Of a stretch of 64,000 nucleotides of DNA, positions 19,102-28,380 are shown piece by piece. A program made the position numbers and the translations under genes. Within the stretch, counting starts at the first letter, position 1. Every line of letters begins with the position of its first letter. The notes under the pieces were generated by a model. The model was not told the DNA's origin. It was given only the letters and a program-made list of their open reading frames with translations, and searched no databases. The DNA is from Candidatus Vondammii sp. HM_W22. Its GTDB lineage: Bacteria > Pseudomonadota > Gammaproteobacteria > Chromatiales > Chromatiaceae. Location of the stretch: positions 2,046,001 through 2,110,000 of the forward strand of contig NZ_CP099567.1 in assembly GCF_022530855.2 (NCBI RefSeq). The letters are read 5' to 3'.

Positions 19102-19836
19102 TCATAGATATTTCTTGAACGTACTCGCCGTGACAGCCACTGTCAGTGCAAACAGCATCGCAAAGGATAACACTACAAATGTAGGATGTAGGCTGAACGG
19201 CAAAGCGAGATAGGTCACCCAGGTCAATATGACCAGTGGGAAAGCTGCCTTCTTTGCGTAATGGTAGACGAACGAACTCTTACGGCCCCCACCCCATCGA
19301 CGCAGATCCCTTTGTACCAGACCGTCGACTAATGCTACTAGGCTGAATAACAGGAAGACGGGCATCGCCAAAATCAGAATCGCCAGGCGAACAGAAAATA
19401 CCTGGGTGACCTGCATGGTCGCAATTACAAACTCTGTAATCGGTCGGTAAATCTTGTGCAGGATTGGCCTGAGCCCCTTTTCATTTGACGCTGGTTGGGG
19501 CGAGACCTAGCGTATGAGGTCGACGAATCGTGTTACCTCGAACAGGTAATGATAGGTGCCGTCGGCTATCCGTTTGGCAAACTTCGCAGGATCAGAGGTC
19601 ACGATGCTGTACCGAAAATCGGTATCAAGATAACTAATCTCCTTCGAGAGCATCTCACGGCTGTGTTCAAGGCCCTCATCCGGCCACCAGAGCACCATGC
19701 CGGCCCATTCGATGATAATCGAAAACAAGAGTGAGAGCAGCCGCCACTGGATGACCTTCGCCGCACCCGTCAGGCTTTTCGAGATCAGCCCTTCCTGAAC
19801 AACCCTGCGGCGTGGATCGGCAACGGTTTCAGCCAT
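19102..19836 (-). pseudogene. ICE membrane protein, PFL_4697 family (TIGR03747), amber-interrupted
   Basis: Inner-membrane protein of GI-type integrative conjugative elements, just downstream of TraD. Start MAETVADPRR at 19836 overlaps the traD stop (ATGGCTGA). The reading is continuous in one frame over 245 codons except for a single TAG at 19507-19509, after RFVDLIR. On the other side it continues VSPQPASNEKGLRPILHKIYRP and then the most conserved part, MTQVFSV-like MQVTQVFSVRLAILILAMP, LVDGLVQRDLRRWGGGRKSSFVYHYAKK and a terminal membrane segment ending STFKKYL. A single nonsense mutation inactivates it. Confidence 0.88.
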
Positions 19837-21927
19837 CGGCACACTCCTCCTGGCCGATAAAGGGATCAACATCCGCTACGGCTGTCCACCAGGGCTCCTG
19901 GACCCGATACCAGTGATCGTTGGTGATGTAGGTGCGCTCCATCTCGCTAGCCATTTCCGCCAGGCTTTCCGGCATAGCCTCATCCTCGATCGGAAGGGGC
20001 ATTCGCAGTTTCCAGAGCTGGCCACCCTCCAGCAGTGCGAAGGCCTGTCCCTTTGGCAGGGTCACCAGTTCCGCAGGTGTGAGCAACGGTACCTCGGAGA
20101 CACTGATTCGATCCTCGTTACGGGATTTGAAATCGACGCCAGACCCCGGATCCGACGAATCATCCACCCTGGAAACACTCATCAAGGTAAAGACCTCAAC
20201 CTTCGGTAATTGCTCCGTGAGCATCTCCGCCGTGGCCAGCTCCTTAACCCGAAGCATGATCATCGTGTTGAAGTTACCCGCGACCTGTCCGGCCTTGGCC
20301 CGGTTGCCGATCCGTGCCTCCACATCCGACTGGGTCTGGGTGTAGGCGGTTACCTGAAACCCGGCGCCACCCGCCTTGTTCAACAGTGGAATGAACTCGT
20401 CACCGATCAGTTCGTTGAATTCATCGGCGTGCATGGAGATCGTTGGAGGCTTTCCAGTGGATTCACCCGATACGCCATGTTTGTAGATATGACCCGCCAC
20501 CGATACCAGATCGGCGAACATGGAATTGCCCACCGCACTGGCTACGGTGGTATCCGTCAGGGCATCCAGTCCTACATAGACAATCCCCTTCCGGCTGATC
20601 ACATCCATCCACTCGAAAATGGGCCGCGTATCTTTCTCATCCAGATAGTTCGGTGAGATGAGTTCAGCGATGTTGCCAGTGGTGAGTTTCTCCATCAGGG
20701 GCCCGACGGAGCTGACGATCTTGTCGAAGTAAGTTTTATCGTATTTAAAGGCCGACACCAGACCATCGAGTACGAGATCGTAGAGATCCTGGGCCTGCAA
20801 ATGACGCATAAGCGCAATGGCATCGGTGTTTCGACCACGCAGTGCCATCGGCAGATTGCGTTCCTTGATAGTCCCAGCAAGCTCGCTGACCTGCTCCTCC
20901 CAGTTTTCGGCACCCTGTTGACTCAGATCGTATCTCGCGTACTCCATGAACAGGGGTTCGATGTCATTGATGTAACGCCGGACCTGCTGATAGTCAGACC
21001 GTCGCTTGAGTGCCACCAAGGCCCGGGCGATTATATTGACGAATCGCCAGGCAAACTCCTTGAATGCAGCTGAATTCCCCTCACTGGAAGCTGGTTGGCG
21101 ATACGGGTCGCCACCTCGGTAATGCGGGAAAAATTGCCGATGGCATTGTAGCGGGCGGATACCTCGGGATACCCGAGGTGAAATAGATAAAAATCCTTGG
21201 CCCGCCCCGATCGCTTTGCCTCCGTATATATCCGTTTCAGCAGTCCTGCATCTCCCTTGGGATCGAACACGATCACCACATCCCCACGTCGAATGTCCTG
21301 TGTGATGAGAATCTCGGCCAAGCGCGTTTTGCCGACGCGCGTGGTGCCCAGCACCAGGGTATGGCCTACCCGCTCATTGATATCCATCCAGACCGCCTGC
21401 TCCTCGGGTTCCACAGCATGCAGGGCCGGCTTGCCGCCGACAGCTGGCAATGGCGCCAAGGGGTTCCACCACGCCCTCATTCGTAAAAAGTGGACCAACC
21501 CATTCAGTACCGGAATCGACTCCCAGGCCACCTCCTTCTGACGCGCCCATTGATACAACCGTCCTGGCTGCACATAGTGCTGGACCTCTGGGCGAATCGT
21601 ATCTCGCAACCGTTGAGTATGTTTCTGAGTCCAGCGAAAGCCCTTGCCCAGAAAGAGCTTATGCCGACTGAGAGGTATTTGGATTGCCCGCAACCGGTAA
21701 GTGGGGAGTTTGCGCATATTGCGTTGATAGCGAATGACCTGCCAAGCCTGCCGTCCTCGGATCAGCCCGAGTATCATCAGCGCAGTCCCTGCACCATAGG
21801 CCACACCCGGTGGCATCATCAAAGCCCAAGGTGCCAACACAGCGATTGCAGCGGCGGCAAAAGCCACCCACATGGACCAGAGTTCAACCGGCGGGCGTAG
21901 CAGGGCCTCGATAGGATGCCGGCTCAC
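19829..21927 (-). pseudogene. traD: Conjugative coupling factor TraD, SXT/TOL type (TIGR03743), frameshifted
   Basis: Type IV coupling ATPase that would pass DNA to the mating channel. The GTG start at 21927 overlaps the upstream stop as GTGA. Two N-terminal membrane helices, then Walker A TLVLGTTRVGKTRLAEIL, Walker B VVIVFDPKGD, and in the second part MHADEFNELIGDEFIPLLNKAGGAG and a final acidic tail. One base is missing near 21086, where the sequence reads CAGTGAGGGGAAT and the family expects PSEGNSAAFKEFAWRF. The total length of about 699 codons is normal apart from this. Inactive unless the frame is restored. Confidence 0.9.
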
Positions 21928-22460
21928 TGCTCAATGCCGTGGGAGGTAATCAATATGGGATAGTGCGAGATCCCCAAGGCTTTCGCGATATCAGTCGCCG
22001 AAGCCGGCATGATGGATAATCTAGCTGCCAGTCCAGCGATGGTTCACAGATCATCCCGTGTGTCTGCCTGCACCAGCATGCCTACAGCACCGATCTCCTT
22101 GAGCCGGTTTTGGTGTTGCAACAGCCATTTCCGGGACAAGGCATCTGAGCCGATCAGGAAAAACGGACGCGTAAAGGGTCGATCGTGGTTTCTTGGCTGG
22201 ACCGGGCCCGGCGTCATACCAGGGGAACGAATCGGCAACAAGGAGTCGGGATCCGCAGCACCAAGCTGCGGACTCTCGATAACCCGACTCTGGAATGGTG
22301 TGGTCTCGGTAGATTCGGAAGCATCAAGAAAGGGCCCGATCGGCCGGGTATCTCCACTGTCATAAATGACCGTCAGTGCAGCTCCAGCCAATGTGGGTAT
22401 CAAACCGATGGCAACCCCAGTCGCTTTTAACCCGACTTTCACAGCGTTCATCATTTTCAT
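21924..22460 (-). pseudogene. ICE protein, PFL_4695 family (TIGR03765), opal-interrupted
   Basis: Exported conjugation protein: signal sequence VKVGLKATGVAIGLIPTLAGAA, then LTVIYDSGDTRPIGPFL, RPFFLIGSDALSRKWLLQHQ and IGAVGMLVQADTRDDL. A TGA at 22044-22046 then interrupts the frame, and it continues uninterrupted as TIAGLAARLSIMPAS and ALGISHYPILITSHGIEQ, the family's conserved C-terminus. 179 codons in total. Only that one stop prevents a full protein. Confidence 0.85.
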
Positions 22461-22475
22461 TGTTATTCATCCCCC

Positions 22476-23024
22476 CTACCCTTCACTTATGATCCGACGC
22501 CAATGAGAAACCACCCGTCGACGGTAGCGGTCTGCCCGGTTTGAGTTCGCTGGCGCATGATAACAACCCACGCTGGACCACCAATCCTGTCGGGTCTTGT
22601 AGCACTCTTGCAGGATGGCAGCACCCACACGCAGGTTATGATACGGATCGAGCACCTGCCATGGCGTACCGAGCCGTTCCTGGTGGTAGCGCCAATTAAC
22701 CTGCATCAGGCCGATATCAATCGAGCGTTGGCCCTTACGGAGCCAGCCCGTCAATGCCTGCTAGGCCGCTAACCGGGAGTCAAAAAAGTACCCTCGGCCG
22801 GCCACGTTCAATGTCCACGGCCAGGGTCGATAGACATCACTCTCATCGAGCTGTATAGCGCTTTCGGTAAGGGCCATGGCGTAAAAGACGGTATGTGGAA
22901 TGCCGTTCTCTTTTGCTATAGCTCGATATCCACCTGGAACCGAAATATTGCTCCAGCCGACACCGGGCAAAGCTAGGCCAATGAGCACGAATATCCAGAC
23001 TCTATGGCATCTCAACCGGTCCAT
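22476..23024 (-). pseudogene. ICE lytic transglycosylase (SLT domain), amber-interrupted
   Basis: Periplasmic cell-wall lytic enzyme of the conjugation apparatus. Signal peptide VWIFVLIGLALPGVGWS, then IAKENGIPHTVFYAMALTESA, with the catalytic glutamate of the TESA motif, WPWTLNVAGRGYFF, and DIGLMQVNWRYH (SLT motif). A TAG at 22761-22763 lies between RLAA and QALTGWL in an otherwise continuous 183-codon frame. It precedes the PFL_4695 gene, as in intact elements. Confidence 0.87.
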
Positions 23025-23027
23025 CGT

Positions 23028-23804
23028 TTAAAGATCCGATACCGGGAGCTGCAACAGCTCCTCTCCCCGACAACGTAATACAGTGGGTACTTTGCCCTGC
23101 CCTCTCGTCAGTTTGTCCAATGCACCACCATCATGATTAAGGGTGATCCGCCAGTTACGTACCCATTCAGGATTGATCTGGTGAGTCGATGCCCAATCCC
23201 GTACTGAGTCGTCATCCCCTGACGACACGTCCGTGAGGTAGATATCAATGCCACTAACTTCATCGATCTGTTTCAACAGTTTGTTCATCAGCACATCACA
23301 GACCGGACACTCGGGCCGGGCGAAAAATAACAGGTGATCGCTAGATTGAAACGCGCTCATCTCTTCTGCATTTCCAGATAACCGGTCGACATCGATCAGC
23401 GGTTCATTGGGATAGAGATGTTTTCCTGCCGCATCGTATGCGCGTTGAAACGCAAGAATACGCTCCACATCCTCGCGCATGGCACGTGCACAGACTTCGG
23501 CATATCGCTGGCGTTCCACATCATCCCTTGCATGGATACCGAGCACTTCTATTGGCGATATCGTCGATGGGCTGATGGTTCCGCGAATCCCTTGCATTAA
23601 CTGTTTGTAGCGGCGCCATTCCACTTCCGACAAATCCCAGAGACGGGCACGCGCTAAGTCCGTTACCGATAAAGTGTTCGCTTCTATTGATGATTCATTC
23701 TGACCGGTTTGTTTAACCACGGTGCTGGAAATATCGATCGCGTTCACAGGATGCGATGCCACCAGGACAACAGACAAAATGACGAGTTTCAATCCACTAT
23801 TCAT
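23028..23804 (-). CDS. ICE protein, PFL_4693 family (TIGR03759)
   Basis: 258-aa exported protein of the GI-type conjugation cluster. Signal peptide MNSGLKLVILSVVLVASHPVNA. The mature part has WDLSEVEWRRYKQLMQGIRG, then RYAEVCARAMREDVERILAFQRAYDAA. A thioredoxin-like C-terminal half contains FARPECPVCDVLMNKLL (CxxC), PEWVRNWRITLNHDGG and GKVPTVLR. Probably a disulfide or scaffold component of the mating pore; its exact role is unknown. The frame is intact. In-frame ATGs at 23819 and 23828 are alternatives, but only 23804 puts the signal peptide at the N-terminus. Confidence 0.85.
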   Translation of the reverse strand: MNSGLKLVILSVVLVASHPVNAIDISSTVVKQTGQNESSIEANTLSVTDLARARLWDLSEVEWRRYKQLMQGIRGTISPSTISPIEVLGIHARDDVERQRYAEVCARAMREDVERILAFQRAYDAAGKHLYPNEPLIDVDRLSGNAEEMSAFQSSDHLLFFARPECPVCDVLMNKLLKQIDEVSGIDIYLTDVSSGDDDSVRDWASTHQINPEWVRNWRITLNHDGGALDKLTRGQGKVPTVLRCRGEELLQLPVSDL

Positions 23805-23938
23805 CGGCACAACCCCCATCACAGTCACTGACCTCCATTATCGGCCGGACAATCTGATTGCGGTATGGGGCGGTCAGATCCCGGTAAATAACGGAACCCG
23901 TCAAAATGACATCCGATCGGGTCACTCTGGCGTGTTAC

Positions 23939-24082
23939 CTATTTGGTATGATACGAATCCAATGTGTCGTCCGCATTGGGCAGAGCCATAGTGGACTGTG
24001 TGTCGTCATCACACTTGTCTGCGGAGCTTGATCCCAGAGTGATGCCTTCAAAAAGAAACAAAACGGCCAGTATGATTTCCAT
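23939..24082 (-). CDS. Small exported protein in the conjugation cluster
   Basis: 47 codons: MEIILAVLFLFEGITLGSS, a short hydrophobic N-terminus, then an acidic polar stretch with one cysteine (ADKCDDDTQ). AGAGGT lies 7 bases before the ATG, overlapping the end of the upstream gene. It fills the gap between the coiled-coil gene and the PFL_4693 gene on the same strand. I do not recognise a family. It could be a small lipoprotein-like or lysis-type peptide, but no lipobox is present. Confidence 0.45.
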   Translation of the reverse strand: MEIILAVLFLFEGITLGSSSADKCDDDTQSTMALPNADDTLDSYHTK

Positions 24083-24087
24083 GGATT

Positions 24088-24846
24088 CTACCTCTGCAAC
24101 GAAACGGAATAGGCATGTCCGGCAGGCCTTTGAAAATCGACCTGCCCTTTGAGTCGATCGATTTTGGAAACTGTCCAGCCGGACTGTTGCTCGCCAGCCT
24201 TCAGAAACGCTACACGCCCGGCCTGGGAGACAGACACATAGATCACGTCATCCCATACATCGATGACATCAATATGAAAAGGCGGCTTATTGATGGGCCG
24301 GGACTTACGTTTGGTCGATGGTTTGCGCCTGACGACTTTGAGTGCCCTGACGTTCTTGACGAAGGTATCCAACCGTGAAATGGCTTCACTGATGCGCTCG
24401 CCCAATTTTTGATTGCTTTTATTCATATTGGCGATTCCCATCTTGATCGCCTGGATACTTTCAGTCATGGCCGAGATCTCACCTTTCACAACAGAACTAT
24501 GGGCTTGTTGCGTATCAAAACCTCGATTGATCCGGCTAGTCATGGACACCAGCCAGCGATTGATCGACTCCACTACTGGATCTGGCTTTGCGGCCGGCAA
24601 TTCTTTTGTTACCGTGCCCTCATGCACTTGGGCATCGAGTTTCATTATCGAGGTTTCGTATACTGGACTGCCCTCCTGACCAATCACAAACCCCCACAGC
24701 AAACTGATCGTGATGATGCCGATCACGACCGCGACCAGCACGGTCTTGTAGGCAACTCTCCGGGTTGTTGGCTGCACCACAGCATCCTCCGGCTTTGTTT
24801 CTTCATCTGAAGAGACGGGTTGCTCCGTTTGAGTCTCACTCTTCAT
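24088..24846 (-). CDS. ICE inner-membrane coiled-coil protein
   Basis: 252 aa. Polar N-terminus, one membrane helix (TVLVAVVIGIITISLLWGFVIG, residues about 35-56), a long probable coiled coil (residues about 95-165, with SSVVKGEISAMTESIQAIK and KLGERISEAISRLDTFVK), a basic linker RRKPSTKRKSRPINK, and a compact C-terminal domain starting PPFHIDVIDVWDDVIYVSV. A protein of this kind sits between the PilL-like and PFL_4693 genes of GI-type elements; its task is undetermined. The start overlaps the end of the PilL-like gene by 11 bases, indicating coupled translation. Confidence 0.75.
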   Translation of the reverse strand: MKSETQTEQPVSSDEETKPEDAVVQPTTRRVAYKTVLVAVVIGIITISLLWGFVIGQEGSPVYETSIMKLDAQVHEGTVTKELPAAKPDPVVESINRWLVSMTSRINRGFDTQQAHSSVVKGEISAMTESIQAIKMGIANMNKSNQKLGERISEAISRLDTFVKNVRALKVVRRKPSTKRKSRPINKPPFHIDVIDVWDDVIYVSVSQAGRVAFLKAGEQQSGWTVSKIDRLKGQVDFQRPAGHAYSVSLQR

Positions 24847-25288
24847 CTTGTGCGACCTCTGGTTCGATGGTGGTCATAGCCTGGGTTACAAACCGATCCG
24901 CCGCACAACGCTCGAAGGCGATAAGTCGATGAACGGGATCTTGAACCAAGTAGAATGCTGATCCCACGAGCGTTTCCAGGGCGTCTCTCAGCGTCATCGG
25001 TCCCAAACTTCGATGGACCGCTGGAAGCGGTAACGCGAACAGGGCTGCTGTGTCCGGCCCTCGGCAGTGGCCAACCGATAGCCGCTGCGTTGCAGGAGAT
25101 ACCGGACCGCTCATTGTCGTTGCCAACAGATCGGCTTGTGCCTCTGTCGAGGTGGCGGAAAATAAGGAGTAGCGGCCCACTTGAACATCGCCCGCCTGTA
25201 GGTTCGCGCTGGCCAGGGTACAGATACCAGCGATACAAATCTCAATCGTCACTATCGGATGTTTGGGGTTGAAAATGGATTTATTCAT
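24836..25288 (-). pseudogene. PilL-like ICE protein (TIGR03748), internally frameshifted
   Basis: First gene of the conjugation run. N-terminal export signal (VTIEICIAGICTLASANLQA), then VQVGRYSLFSATSTEAQADLL, the usual start of the domain. The middle reads in the wrong frame: the correct family sequence RYLLQRSGYRLATAEG is encoded in another frame at about 25070-25115, after an apparent deletion. The original frame resumes with PDTAALFALPLPAVHRSLGPMTLRDAL. The open frame survives end to end, so a protein of altered core could be made, but it is unlikely to fold properly. Confidence 0.78.
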
Positions 25289-25401
25289 GATGAACTCGGC
25301 CTCGGGGATCTTGTGTACTCAGGCCGGCATCATTACAGAGCGCTCTTAATCAGGGAATGGAAAATCATTTCTAACCGCTGCGTCGTTTTTTCAAACGCCT
25401 G

Positions 25402-26265
25402 TCAATTGCAATAAATCGCAACTATTTGCGGGCGCTCATGTCCCAACTCCCGACTAATAATAAGGCGTGCCTGACGGTCACACACTCTCTCTTCTTGATT
25501 CAATGCTTTCGTAATTGGTCCGCCGGCAGCCGGTGATTTCCAGCCAGTCAGTTCCTCGTAGCGCTGCTGTGCGTAAGCATGTCTCAGGCCATGCATCTTC
25601 GATAGCCCGGCATTGGCGGTAAGGCGTTCATACACGCGAAGTTGTTGGACATAATTCCGATCACTTGAGATCAGGGCGCCATTGCCGGCAAGTTGTCGCA
25701 CTCGATTCAACAGATCGCGTTGTTCATCGGTACGTACCGGAACAACACGCGCCTTTCCTCCTTTGGTCCAGGAGGACTTAAGGAGAACATGGTCTCCCCT
25801 ATCCGCAAACCCAGGCCGAAACTTGATCGCCTCCTCCCGACGCAGGCCAAAGGCCTGTTGCAACTCCAAGCTCATGCGGACATAGGGATCCGATATTTTT
25901 TCCAGATCTGGTGCGTTAACCACCTTTGCCTTTGATGTGTTGGTCACGAACTGTCGGTTAGGAATACCGTAGTGGTCGTTCGATCGCGCCACGACGTTCT
26001 GCTTGTCCACTTTCTGTGCCCACCAGCGCAGCACCGCCATCCGGTTCTTGATCGTCCCGGTGGAAAGATCCTGGTCCAGCCAGTGCTTGACCAGTGCATC
26101 AACATGCTTTGGCTTCAGGGAACTGGCACCCATCCCGTGAAAACCCAGCACATGCAACTGATTTGCGATGAGCATCAGATGATGCGCCCGTTTGGTCTGG
26201 GTGCTATAGCTGCCATCCCGATTCTGGCGGCAGAGTTGTTTGAGTTGGTAGTTCAGGTTTTTCAA
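25402..26265 (-). CDS. Tyrosine recombinase / integrase-domain protein
   Basis: 287 aa of the Integrase_1 / Phage_int_SAM_2 kind found inside ICEs. The N-terminal core-binding part has YSTQTKRAHHLMLIANQLH and KHVDALVKHWLDQDLSTGTIKNRMAVLRWWA. Catalytic residues: R in FGLRREEAIKFRP, the HxxR box KMHGLRHAYAQQRY, the second His in ELGHERPQIVAIY, and the Tyr itself. The protein ends YCN right after the tyrosine, where relatives usually read YLGR; so it may be slightly shortened. Starts at TTG 26265, with no ATG nearby. It could serve element excision or, as in relatives, an unknown internal role. Confidence 0.85.
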   Translation of the reverse strand: MKNLNYQLKQLCRQNRDGSYSTQTKRAHHLMLIANQLHVLGFHGMGASSLKPKHVDALVKHWLDQDLSTGTIKNRMAVLRWWAQKVDKQNVVARSNDHYGIPNRQFVTNTSKAKVVNAPDLEKISDPYVRMSLELQQAFGLRREEAIKFRPGFADRGDHVLLKSSWTKGGKARVVPVRTDEQRDLLNRVRQLAGNGALISSDRNYVQQLRVYERLTANAGLSKMHGLRHAYAQQRYEELTGWKSPAAGGPITKALNQEERVCDRQARLIISRELGHERPQIVAIYCN

Positions 26266-27160
26266 GGTGCAATCTCTATCTGGTAAGTGTTTATGACCAC
26301 CCAGCAGCCGCAGCTGACTGGATCCGCTGACGCGAAACGGTCTTGGGACACCACTCCCATACGACCTGAATATGCCTGGTCTCAGGCAACACTGGTTTTT
26401 CCCTGGTGGGTAAAGGCCCAGTGCCGGCCCAACATGCCCGGAATCGGGCTTTCTTCAATGGTGGATACACCTCCTTATTTGATGGGGCGGAAAAGATTTC
26501 CGCGATGAATGAAATATGAGCATCAACAGTCATCACCAATGGCGATTTACTGATGGCTCGTCGAGTGAATGGCAGGCTGGCGCCTGCGGAAAAAGCAGAT
26601 CGAACAATCTGTTTGGACTGGAAGATGGATCAACGGCTGAAAGCCGCAGCGCTTTGAATGATCCGGTTACGCTCTATTGCCACTAGTACACGCAGTGGCC
26701 ACGGATGAATTCATCGGATATTGACGTTCTGAGGGAGCAGTATAGGAACAGATAATCCCGCCGTCACCCCGAAATTCTGCCGCAACCCCGGGCCGTTTCC
26801 CGGATCGCCGCCCTCGTCACTACCCCACTTCGTTCACTAGTGACGATGGCGCCTTCGGATCAGGCAAGCCATGCGCCAGGCATTCGCCTGTCACTCCGCT
26901 CGCACATTGATGTTAAATATCCGACCTTTGGTACACATCGACCTGACCACAAACTCCACAGGCGCCGCTGATGCAACCCCACCCTTGGCTGCACGAGTTT
27001 TTTAGGCTCGCTATGCTATGGTGGGCGAGACCTATGGATTCTGTGGACAGCCCTTGCCAGAAGCTTCCCTGAGACTTTCACCGGAACAGAGGCATTTTGA
27101 CAGTAGCATAATCCACCTCCATTGCTTTCCTTCCGCCTGAATCTTTCCCCTGGCGGTCCT
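26266..27160. other. Non-coding stretch upstream of the toxin-antitoxin pair
   Basis: About 900 bases. Open frames here (for example 26291-26539 minus) have no recognisable features. Nothing resembling an origin, attachment site or tRNA was identified. Probably decayed element DNA. Confidence 0.4.
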
Positions 27161-27191
27161 TTGTCATCTATGACACTAAGTGCTACACTTA
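27161..27191 (+). promoter_or_regulatory. Promoter with two palindromes before the toxin-antitoxin genes
   Basis: A sigma70-like pair, TTGTCA (27161-27166) and TACACT (27184-27189), is spaced by 17 bases. Two perfect palindromes overlap it: TGTCAT-CT-ATGACA (27162-27175) covering the -35, and TAAGTG-CTA-CACTTA (27177-27191) covering the -10. This is the layout expected for autorepression by the HTH antitoxin. AAAGG at 27203 is the toxin's ribosome binding site. Confidence 0.7.
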
Positions 27192-27213
27192 TATCCAATA
27201 CTAAAGGCTGGTG

Positions 27214-27588
27214 ATGAAGACATACAAGACCAAGTGGTTCCATAAGTGGGCTGTGAAAGAGGGTGTCATGGATGAGTCCTTGGTATCGGCTGTCCAAGAG
27301 ATATCCTCCGGCCTCATTGATGCTGACCTGGGTGGCCACGTAGTTAAAAAGCGGGTTGGTTTGCATGGCCGTGGCAAACGCGGCGGAGTACGGACCCTGG
27401 TAGCATTCAGGCATGAGGATAAGGCCTTCTTCATCTATGGCTTCGCTAAGAACGAGCGCGCTAACATCACCCAGAAAGAGCTCAAGGCGCTCCGAATATT
27501 GGCCGCAGAACTACTACACTATGGCACGGCCGCACTGGAACAGGCAGTCGATGCTGAGGAATTGATTGAGGTAATAAACGATGGCTAA
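27214..27588 (+). CDS. RelE/HigB-family toxin
   Basis: 124-aa toxin of a type II toxin-antitoxin pair, toxin gene first as in HigBA systems. Signature stretches: TKWFHKWAVKEGVMDESLV, VVKKRVGLHGRGKRGGVRTLVAFRH, KAFFIYGFAKNERANITQKELKAL. These match the RelE-like family whose members cleave mRNA at the ribosome. ATG 27214 is chosen over GTG 27211. The stop overlaps the antitoxin start by 8 bases, so the two are co-translated. The frame is intact although the surrounding element is decaying. Confidence 0.9.
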   Translation: MKTYKTKWFHKWAVKEGVMDESLVSAVQEISSGLIDADLGGHVVKKRVGLHGRGKRGGVRTLVAFRHEDKAFFIYGFAKNERANITQKELKALRILAAELLHYGTAALEQAVDAEELIEVINDG

Positions 27589-27886
27589 AGAGATCATCAA
27601 AGCAGTCCACGAAACAGCAAAAGGGTTGCACAAGGCAGGCGTAATGGACGCAGTGACGTTGCGCGACTTCGATGCCCTCTGTCTTCCTCCCGTGAAGAAA
27701 TATACTGCAGCACAAATCAAGCGCATCCGAGCGCGCAACAAGGCCAGTCAGGCAGTATTTGCCGCTTATCTGAATACCAGCCCATCAACAATACAGAAGT
27801 GGGAGCAGGGCCAAAAGAAACCAAACGGACCTTCACTCAAACTGCTCAATCTGGTAGATAGAAATGGCCTGGAGGCACTCGCCTGA
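27581..27886 (+). CDS. HigA/NadS-type helix-turn-helix antitoxin
   Basis: 101 aa. The N-terminal part (AVHETAKGLHKAGVMDAVTLRDFD) is the expected toxin-binding region. The C-terminal Xre-type HTH is IKRIRARNKASQAVFAAYLNTSPSTIQKWEQGQKKPNGPSLKLLNLV. It neutralises the toxin encoded immediately upstream and, by family knowledge, represses the shared promoter, probably through the palindromes at 27162-27191. Confidence 0.92.
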   Translation: MAKEIIKAVHETAKGLHKAGVMDAVTLRDFDALCLPPVKKYTAAQIKRIRARNKASQAVFAAYLNTSPSTIQKWEQGQKKPNGPSLKLLNLVDRNGLEALA

Positions 27887-28000
27887 TCTGACGCAACGAT
27901 CAGGGTACGCAGTGATACGAACCAGGCCTTACGGAATATATACACGAGCCACTTCTTACGGCCTGGAATCAGAGCAAGCGGTTCAACAAGTACATACCTA

Positions 28001-28320
28001 TCATACTGAGGCAGGCACATTGAGATTAAGGCTATAAGTTCCCGTGATGCTTATCTTCCCAAGCACATGGCCCTCAAGCGCGGTCAATACCTCATTCCGG
28101 CCAAAACACCCCTCGACAGGACAACGCGGGATATTCAGGGCATAAAAGGTGAAGTGATAGTGGTGGACAATGGAGTCGTTCCAGGGTGGGCAGGGGCCAT
28201 CGTAGCCACCGGCCATATCTGCATTACCCGCAAACCAGTCAGTGTAGCTATTGATGCCCTGACGCGTGCTATCCGGTCCTTCAGGTCCCATCTTCCCGTG
28301 TGAGGTCACCTCTGAGGAGA
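28001..28320 (-). pseudogene. YbhB/YbcL-type PEBP family protein, 5' truncated
   Basis: C-terminal two-thirds of a phosphatidylethanolamine-binding-protein-like protein. Recognisable in order: GINSYTDWFAGNADM, GYDGPCPPWNDSIVHHYHFTFYALNIPRCP, and GHVLGKISITGTYSLN. The N-terminal ligand-pocket part is missing or scrambled beyond about 28320, close to a bidirectional hairpin at 28351-28380. No start codon with a plausible ribosome site remains. Confidence 0.82.
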
Positions 28321-28350
28321 ACTCTCCCTCGGCAATAATCGGTTGCAAAT

Positions 28351-28380
28351 GAAAAAAGGAGCTTCGGCTCCTTTTTTTGC
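28351..28380. terminator. Bidirectional intrinsic terminator
   Basis: AAAAAAGGAGC-TTCG-GCTCCTTTTTTT: a GC-rich stem capped by a UUCG tetraloop with A and T runs on both sides, so it can stop transcription from either direction. It now stands without an intact upstream gene on either strand. Confidence 0.85.

Noticed and set aside
19102-23024. Stop-codon reassignment to explain the in-frame stops of the conjugation genes
   Set aside because: Both TAG and TGA are involved, while intact genes in the window use TAA, TAG and TGA as normal ends, and neighbouring genes also carry frameshifts, so decay is simpler.
26291-26539. 82-codon ORF between the integrase and the toxin-antitoxin pair
   Set aside because: No motif, no ribosome site, composition like the surrounding non-coding DNA.
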